Origin: Treponema sp.
GTDB taxonomy: Bacteria > Spirochaetota > Spirochaetia > Treponematales > Breznakiellaceae
NCBI GenBank assembly: GCA_031288575.1
Contig: JAITRD010000102.1
Coordinates: 1 to 5,838 of the forward strand
Reading direction: 5' to 3'
DNA length: 5,838 nucleotides
Shown here: positions 1-4,327 of the stretch, in pieces
How the letters are laid out: the number at the start of each line of letters is the position of its first letter
How positions within the stretch are numbered: position 1 is the stretch's first letter
Notes under the pieces: generated by a model
Database searches by the model: none
What the model was told of the DNA's origin: nothing
What the model saw: the letters and a program-made list of their open reading frames with translations, nothing else
Position numbers and translations under genes: made by a program

Positions 1-27
1 GCAAAGCATTTATCCTTTATGGCGAAA

Positions 28-387
28 CGTAACAAAAATAGCCTGGGGGGTGAGGAAAAACCCTATCTGGGGCACGCTTGCTTTGCGCAAGAGGGTTTTT
101 CGTTGTCCTTGAAGGCCGGATGGCGCAAAGCTTCGGTCAAGTACCCCCTGTAGAGATTTTGCTCCCCCGCCGGCGCATTGTTCCCTTCAAGGGAGATGTT
201 TAAGCGGTAAAGGCCGTCCCTATTAAACGGAACAATAGGGCCGGCTGGGCGGGAAAAATCCCCAGGGGGTCACTTGACCGAAGCTTTGCACCATCTGACC
301 CTCAAAGACAAGGGCAAAACCTCCTTGTGCAAAGCAAGCGTGCCCCCCATGGGAATTTTGCTCACCCAGCCGGTCATTTTTATTACG
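28..387. repeat. Large imperfect inverted repeat (about 360 nt palindrome, MITE-like or dispersed repeat)
   Basis: The left arm (28-184) is the imperfect reverse complement of the right arm (229-387), around a 44-nt centre. Two 18-nt blocks match perfectly: 69-86 with 329-346, and 125-142 with 272-289 (the latter is GCAAAGCTTCGGTCAAGT and its complement). Shorter perfect pairs are 144-150 with 263-269, 169-173 with 241-245, 177-184 with 229-236, and 198-203 with 223-228 inside the centre. My hand alignment of 69-150 against 263-346 gives about 72 matches in 84 columns. Between the two 18-nt blocks, eight of ten substitutions are transitions. The outer ends still match (CGTAACAAAAAT at 28 against the complement of ATTTTTATTACG at 376-387). 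I see no transposase and no clear target-site duplication. It could be a non-autonomous palindromic element, two inverted copies of a dispersed repeat, or the template of a long hairpin RNA. The palindrome is directly visible; its class is inferred. Confidence 0.9.
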
Positions 388-473
388 ATCCAATACTTAG
401 TTGTAAAAAGTAAATGCGGAAATCTGGACGCATGATTGACATAAAAGCCTATTCCCATAATCATGGTAAAAAT

Positions 474-1805
474 ATGAATGGTCTTGCTTTAGAACTCAAT
501 TCTGTACTGGACGGAACCTGTGCCGGGCGGCTCCTGTCCCAACAGGGGCGCCGGTTTTATTTCCCCAGGGGCATTATCGCCCAGTCCGCGGAGGCAAAAG
601 CTGCCGCCCGCCTGGTTAATGCCACTATCGGCATGGCCTACCAGGACGGCAAGCCCCTTATGCTCTCGGCTATTGCCGACAGTATGCCCACCCTTACCGC
701 GGAAGAGGCCGTGGCCTATGCCCCGACCGCGGGGGTGGAAAAAGTCCGCCGGGTCTGGCAAGACCTGATCCTTCAGAAAAATCCTTCGCTGCGGCAGGAC
801 CGGATATCCCTGCCGGTGGTGGTCCCCGGCTTAACCGCGGGCATCTCCTATACGGCGGATCTTTTTGTCGAGGACGGAAGCTCCGTCTTAACCAGCGACC
901 CCTGCTGGGACAATTACGGGCTCATCTTTCAGGAACGCCGGAACGCGGCGCTTATCGGGGTCCCCTTTTTCGGCGCCGGTCCCGGCCTGGACATGGCCGC
1001 CGTCGGCAGGGCCCTGGAGGGGGCGGCGGAAACCGGCGTCGTCCGCGTTATCCTCAACTTCCCCAACAACCCCTCGGGTTACTCCCCGACCCAGGCGGAA
1101 GCCGAAGCCATTACGGCCCTTATCCTGAAGACCGCCCAGAAGGGGGCGGATGTGCTTGTTATCTGCGACGATGCCTATTTCGGCCATTTTTATGAGGACA
1201 ACATCTTTAAGGAATCCCTTTTTGCCTGCTTCGCGTCCCTCCATGACCGGGTACTGGCGGTTAAGATTGACGGCCCCATAAAGGAAGAATATGTATGGGG
1301 CCTGCGGATGGGCTTTCTCACCTTTGGTTCCCGGGGCCTGGGATCCGAACATTACGAAGCTCTGATAAAAAAGGTTATGGGGGCGATCCGTTCCTCCGTA
1401 TCCTGCGCCAACACGCCGGCCCAGTACTTTATCCTCCAGGCGCTGGAGGATAAACGCAGCGCCGCGGAAAAGGAACAGTTTCAGGAAATTCTGCGGAACC
1501 GGTACCGGATGGTAAAAAAGGTTATCAACGAACAGGGGAATCATCCGGCCCTCGACGCCCTTCCCTTCAATTCCGGGTATTTTATGAGCTTCCGCTGCCG
1601 GGGGATTAACGCCGAAACCCTGCGGACCGAACTGCTTACCCGCCACGGCATCGGAACCGTTTCTTTAGGGGAAAATTACCTTCGAGTAGCCTTCTCCAGC
1701 ATTGATGAAGAAAAAATTCCCGAGGCCTACCATACTATTTACCAAACCGCCCTGGCGATGCAGGAAAAAAACGCCGTCCTGCCGGCAGGGCATTCGCTTC
1801 GCTGA
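474..1805 (+). CDS. Class I/II (fold type I) PLP-dependent aminotransferase
   Basis: This is a cytoplasmic PLP enzyme of the aspartate aminotransferase superfamily, which moves an amino group between an amino acid and a 2-oxo acid. From the 474 start it has 443 residues. Visible motifs in order are NFPNNPSGY (195-203, the NxPxNPTG loop), CDDAYFG (231-237, with the Asp and Tyr that contact the pyridine ring and phenol oxygen), and GPIKEEYVWGLRMG with K270 as the Schiff-base lysine. R278 lies eight residues after K270, as the family requires. LRVAFSS contains R404, the usual carboxylate-binding arginine. The serine-rich S-x-S-K lead of classical members is replaced by D-G-P-I-K. The frame is open from ATGs at 414 and 432, but MNGLALELN at 474 resembles the N-terminus of relatives as I remember them, and the 20 upstream residues look unrelated. 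None of the three starts has a good Shine-Dalgarno sequence. A TTGACA at 436-441 with CATAAT at 456-461 is noted, but the 14-nt spacing is too short. The gene converges on the next one. Substrate is unknown. Confidence 0.9.
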   Translation: MNGLALELNSVLDGTCAGRLLSQQGRRFYFPRGIIAQSAEAKAAARLVNATIGMAYQDGKPLMLSAIADSMPTLTAEEAVAYAPTAGVEKVRRVWQDLILQKNPSLRQDRISLPVVVPGLTAGISYTADLFVEDGSSVLTSDPCWDNYGLIFQERRNAALIGVPFFGAGPGLDMAAVGRALEGAAETGVVRVILNFPNNPSGYSPTQAEAEAITALILKTAQKGADVLVICDDAYFGHFYEDNIFKESLFACFASLHDRVLAVKIDGPIKEEYVWGLRMGFLTFGSRGLGSEHYEALIKKVMGAIRSSVSCANTPAQYFILQALEDKRSAAEKEQFQEILRNRYRMVKKVINEQGNHPALDALPFNSGYFMSFRCRGINAETLRTELLTRHGIGTVSLGENYLRVAFSSIDEEKIPEAYHTIYQTALAMQEKNAVLPAGHSLR

Positions 1806-1837
1806 TATTTCAGGGATTTCGCCCGTACCGGAGGGGA

Positions 1838-2320
1838 TCAGCCCTCCACTAAAAACTGACCAATATCCGATAATTCGGACATTTGAATATAAAGCGGCAT
1901 ATGCCCCCGGGAATCAATTTTGTCTAATTCCACCAGCTTGATAAAAAGCTCATTCACCAGGTCCGCAAAAAGCTGAAGGTTGGAAGCAAAATTATTAAAG
2001 GCCATATCCCGCAGCACCTTATCCGGCCCGGAATAGGAACTCGATCCGAAACGGTTTCGCAGTGTGGGGAGCAGATCCCGGCGGGTTAAAGCGACAAACC
2101 GGGCGGCCGCGGAAATCTGCTGGTACAGTTCATCAAGATGATACCCTTCATACTGGTAGTGTTCATTCTTTTCCGTCAAAACTTCAATTAAATCCCAGGC
2201 TTGTTTTTCAAGGGGAAGCTGGAGCAGCACAGGGCGGATATAACGGTTTGCAATGTTAACTCGATAATGATCGCCGATTCTTTCTATCAATCTAATGATA
2301 TAGGCATTTTTTACCTGCAT
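1838..2320 (-). CDS. Hypothetical protein, 160 aa, predicted all-helical, cytoplasmic
   Basis: I do not recognise this family. The protein has 160 residues, no cysteine, a single tryptophan (W42), and no signal peptide or membrane segment. Amphipathic stretches rich in Leu, Ile, Glu, Lys and Tyr (about 4-25, 35-52, 62-90, 100-134) suggest a helical bundle. Residues 109-135, with regularly spaced Leu/Phe/Val, could form an interaction helix. The gene is about 45% GC, visibly lower than its neighbours (a sampled stretch of the PEP carboxykinase gene is about 65%), and lacks their GGG/CCC-rich codon style, so it may have a different history or expression level. It reads as a genuine gene because it has a well-placed promoter directly upstream (2356-2328) and the usual convergent and divergent spacing. 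No Shine-Dalgarno precedes the ATG at 2320, consistent with the predicted leaderless transcript. Divergence from the lipoprotein gene hints at co-regulation, but nothing in the sequence shows a shared function. Confidence 0.8.
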   Translation of the reverse strand: MQVKNAYIIRLIERIGDHYRVNIANRYIRPVLLQLPLEKQAWDLIEVLTEKNEHYQYEGYHLDELYQQISAAARFVALTRRDLLPTLRNRFGSSSYSGPDKVLRDMAFNNFASNLQLFADLVNELFIKLVELDKIDSRGHMPLYIQMSELSDIGQFLVEG

Positions 2321-2327
2321 CTATATG

Positions 2328-2356
2328 ATAATACTGTTTCCCGGGCTAATTGACAA
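2328..2356 (-). promoter_or_regulatory. Sigma70-type promoter for the 160-aa gene
   Basis: Read on the minus strand, TTGTCA (complement of 2351-2356, five of six to consensus) is followed after 17 nt by TATTAT (complement of 2328-2333, five of six). The start point expected seven bases downstream is about 2321, one base before the ATG at 2320. The -35 hexamer overlaps the -35 of the opposite promoter by five bases. Confidence 0.6.
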
Positions 2357-2379
2357 GCATAGAAAAGCGACAATAGAAT
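2350..2379 (+). promoter_or_regulatory. Sigma70-type promoter for the lipoprotein gene
   Basis: A perfect TTGACA (2350-2355) is followed after 18 nt by TAGAAT (2374-2379, five of six to consensus). The expected start point is about 2386, two bases before the ATG at 2388. If real, this promoter lies inside the frame that opens at the ATG at 2325 and excludes that upstream start. Confidence 0.65.
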
Positions 2380-2387
2380 TTATTTAT

Positions 2388-3671
2388 ATGCGGCTAGTAA
2401 GATCAAGCATTACGGGGAAAAAACGCCCCCCCCTTTTCCTGGTTGGCCTATTCGCGGGGGCGCTTTGGGGTGCATCCTGTTCATTCCAAGAGCCCGCCGT
2501 GGCGGTACTTTGGACCGACAGGCCGGAATTTGCCATCTACGCGGAGTATTTTAATTCCAGCCAGGAACAATACAAGGTGGAAACCCGTTATTTCCCTTCC
2601 CCGGCGCAAAAATTAACCCAGCCCGGGGAATATCCTGATATTGTGGTAGGCAATTGGTTAAAAAGCACCTCCACCCGGGCCCTGTTCAAACCCCTGGACT
2701 TTTTATTCAAAAAGGGAGCCCTCAGGCAGGAAGCTTTCTATTCCCGGCTCCTGGCCCTGGGCAATATCGAAGACAAACAGTACCTTCTCCCGGTGGCCTT
2801 TAACCTTCCCGCCCTGGTTTTTGCCGAGGAACATAGTTCCCTCCTGTCCAGCCCCTTTACCGTCGGCTTTGAGGAAATAAAAAACCTGGGAAAGGACTAT
2901 AACCGGGAGGGAAAGGGGACCTATTCCCGGATGGGTTTTTCCCCCGCCTGGGATGATGAATTCATTTTTATTATCGCCACCCTCTTTAATACCTCCTTCA
3001 GGGAAGCCCACCCCCTGGCATGGGACTCCATCGCCCTGGAAAAGGCGATGCTCTTTATCGCCGATTGGATAAGCGAGGCAAACGGCACTATCCAGGCGGA
3101 GGACGATTTTGCCTTTAAATATTTTTATGACCCCGCCACAAAACTGGTCCTTTCGGGCCGCATCCTCTTTACCTACATGGCGAGTTCCGAGTTTTTTACC
3201 ACCCCGGAAGAGGGGAGAACCCATCTTGATTTCCGCTGGATTGCGGAAAACAGCACCATCCCCCTTTTGGAGGAAACCCTTTATTACGGCATCTACAAGG
3301 ACGCAGAGGCCCGAAAAGCAAGCGAAGCCTTTACCCAGTGGTTTTTCCAGGCTGAAACCCAGCGGCTGCTCCTGGAAACGGGTAAAAAAATGCGGATAAA
3401 CGAAACCCTTTTCGGCATAGGCAACGGATTCTCCGCCATCCAGACCGTTACCGAGCAAATCTTTCCCCAATTTTACCCAAAACTCCTGGGGCATATGCCG
3501 CCGGGGGATTTCCTGTCGCCCCCGAATATACTGCCCCGGAATTGGATGGCCATTAAGGAACGGGTTATCCTGCCTTATATGCAAGACCGGATCCGGCATA
3601 CCGGCCCGGAAGAAATACGGTACCTGGACAAGCGGCTTACCGAATGGTACCGGATTAACCGGGAGATGTAG
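2388..3671 (+). CDS. Extracellular solute-binding-type lipoprotein (ABC transporter substrate-binding family)
   Basis: This is a 427-residue secreted lipoprotein, probably anchored outside the inner membrane. The N-terminus is a signal peptide: a basic region (R2, R5, K11, K12, R13), a hydrophobic core (about 16-28) and a lipobox ending LWGASC, with C31 as the acylated cysteine. Glycine at -3 is atypical for the classical lipobox but tolerable in the relaxed spirochaete version. The mature protein resembles family 1 (maltose-like) solute-binding proteins: an early strand VAVLWTDRPEF followed by a helix, YPDIVVGNW (from 82) and YLLPVAFNLPALVF (from 132), then a long helical C-terminal lobe. 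The frame stays open to an ATG at 2325, but that start would put 21 charged residues ahead of the signal peptide and lies upstream of the predicted promoter, so 2388 is preferred. There is no Shine-Dalgarno. No permease or ATPase genes are adjacent, so the ligand and partner transporter are unknown. Confidence 0.85.
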   Translation: MRLVRSSITGKKRPPLFLVGLFAGALWGASCSFQEPAVAVLWTDRPEFAIYAEYFNSSQEQYKVETRYFPSPAQKLTQPGEYPDIVVGNWLKSTSTRALFKPLDFLFKKGALRQEAFYSRLLALGNIEDKQYLLPVAFNLPALVFAEEHSSLLSSPFTVGFEEIKNLGKDYNREGKGTYSRMGFSPAWDDEFIFIIATLFNTSFREAHPLAWDSIALEKAMLFIADWISEANGTIQAEDDFAFKYFYDPATKLVLSGRILFTYMASSEFFTTPEEGRTHLDFRWIAENSTIPLLEETLYYGIYKDAEARKASEAFTQWFFQAETQRLLLETGKKMRINETLFGIGNGFSAIQTVTEQIFPQFYPKLLGHMPPGDFLSPPNILPRNWMAIKERVILPYMQDRIRHTGPEEIRYLDKRLTEWYRINREM

Positions 3672-3741
3672 TATCCAAAGGTACTTATAGAATTCGTAAA
3701 TCCTGCTTATTATTTTTTTCGCCCTTCCGATATTATTAAAT

Positions 3742-3748
3742 AGAGGAG
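3742..3748 (+). promoter_or_regulatory. Ribosome binding site of the 131-aa gene
   Basis: AGAGGAG lies 8 nt before the ATG at 3757. This is a strong Shine-Dalgarno sequence and fixes the start. It contrasts with the two divergent genes upstream, which have none. The rest of the 85-bp gap (3672-3756) holds AT-rich stretches such as TATAGAAT near 3686 and TATTAT at 3731, but no hexamer pair with good spacing and no clear terminator. Confidence 0.75.
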
Positions 3749-3756
3749 CGAAGAAA

Positions 3757-4152
3757 ATGATCCACCGGGTAATACCGTCCAATTCTATTCCCACAATTGG
3801 ATACGCCATTAACGCGTCCCGGGGAGGCAAAACGTCCTTGCCGGTGGCGCCCGCAAATTATATCTATTCCCATTTTAAGCACGTTTCCGGCGTCCCGGCC
3901 CCCGAAGGAGTCCGGGGGGTGGCTATTACGAAGCTCAAGATCCTTGATGTTCTTATCGAGCAGCTTGGCCGCATAAAAAAGAGGGGAGACAGCGCCATCG
4001 GCGCCGGCGGCCCCATCTCGGAGGATCGGGTCGACGCCCTTATTGACCAATACGAAAACCAGCTCCGCCAGGCCAAGGCCGCCAGTATTTCCATGCCCTA
4101 TAACCCCGCTCCCCAGATTCCCGCAGGGGCCGTCCTTAATTTGGTCGCCTAA
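3757..4152 (+). CDS. Small hypothetical protein, 131 aa, treponemal type
   Basis: I cannot assign a function. The protein has no cysteine or tryptophan, no signal peptide and no membrane segment, so it is probably cytoplasmic. The likely conserved core is residues 35-76: YIYSHFKHVSGVPAPEGV followed by a predicted amphipathic helix (about 57-74) ending in a basic IKKR. A second, charged helix spans about 88-110 and could form a short coiled-coil pair with the first. The ends are rich in Pro, Ala and Gly and look flexible. The strong ribosome binding site and codon use like that of the flanking genes argue that it is real. It lies 175 bp upstream of pckG in the same direction. No convincing terminator separates them, but the intervening AT-rich region has its own promoter-like elements, so co-transcription is uncertain. 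Confidence 0.75.
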   Translation: MIHRVIPSNSIPTIGYAINASRGGKTSLPVAPANYIYSHFKHVSGVPAPEGVRGVAITKLKILDVLIEQLGRIKKRGDSAIGAGGPISEDRVDALIDQYENQLRQAKAASISMPYNPAPQIPAGAVLNLVA

Positions 4153-4205
4153 AAAGCCCCCGCCTTTATCCTCCGATTAAAAGTTAAACTATCCGGTTCC
4201 AACCC

Positions 4206-4234
4206 TTGAAAAGTATCTCCCATTTTTGTAGTAT
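4206..4234 (+). promoter_or_regulatory. Candidate promoter upstream of pckG
   Basis: TTGAAA (4206-4211) and TAGTAT (4229-4234) are separated by 17 nt and match consensus at five and four of six positions. The start would be near 4241, giving a leader of about 87 nt that contains the AT-rich inverted repeat. A perfect TATAAT at 4282-4287 is a rival -10 box but has no good -35. In DNA this AT-rich, such matches are easily fortuitous. Confidence 0.3.
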
Positions 4235-4260
4235 TTGTTTATACGCTATTTTATATATAG

Positions 4261-4294
4261 ATAAAAAATTATTTATCCTAATATAATTTTTTAT
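4261..4294. repeat. AT-only 12-bp perfect inverted repeat in the pckG upstream region
   Basis: ATAAAAAATTAT (4261-4272) is the exact reverse complement of ATAATTTTTTAT (4283-4294), with a 10-nt spacer. The right half contains TATAAT at 4282-4287. The repeat lies 33 nt before the pckG ATG and 16 nt before its Shine-Dalgarno, so it could be an operator overlapping a -10 box, or a weak hairpin in the leader. The stem has no GC pairs, so it is not a typical intrinsic terminator. The gap 4153-4327 holds nothing else I can name. Confidence 0.6.
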
Positions 4295-4316
4295 TTCTGT
4301 TAAAACGCTTAAAAGC

Positions 4317-4322
4317 AAGGAG
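4317..4322 (+). promoter_or_regulatory. Ribosome binding site of pckG
   Basis: AAGGAG ends 5 nt before the ATG at 4328. It is a strong site that supports this start. Confidence 0.85.
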
Positions 4323-4327
4323 TTTTC

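Noticed and set aside
28..387. CRISPR array or tandem repeat in the first 400 bases
   Set aside because: The repeated units are in inverted, not direct, orientation, with only two copies and no regular spacers.
436..461. TTGACA (436-441) and CATAAT (456-461) as a promoter for the aminotransferase start at 474
   Set aside because: The 14-nt spacing is too short for a normal sigma70 promoter, although the hexamers themselves are good.
888..1646. Long open frame on the minus strand (252 codons) opposite the aminotransferase gene
   Set aside because: It is a shadow of the GC-rich coding frame on the other strand. Its translation is low-complexity Gly/Pro/Arg-rich with no domain, and the plus-strand frame carries all PLP motifs.
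1778..1789. Perfect 12-nt palindrome CCTGCCGGCAGG near the 3' end of the aminotransferase gene
   Set aside because: It lies inside coding sequence, leaves too small a loop for a stable hairpin, and is expected by chance in GC-rich DNA.
1830..1847. Possible convergent terminator hairpin, GGAGGG-GATCAG-CCCTCC, at the end of the 160-aa gene
   Set aside because: The stem is only 6 bp, it overlaps the stop codon of the minus-strand gene, and no T-run follows on either strand. It may help end transcription, but the evidence is too weak to annotate.
3617..3651. Inverted 7-mers CGGTACC and GGTACCG near the end of the lipoprotein gene
   Set aside because: The arms are short, within coding sequence, have a long loop and no T-run, so this is not a credible terminator.
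2703..3830. Long open frame on the minus strand (375 codons) opposite the lipoprotein gene
   Set aside because: The translation is Gly/Pro/Lys-rich without recognisable motifs, and it spans the intergenic gap and the start of the next gene. The plus-strand lipoprotein has a signal peptide and fold-like pattern.
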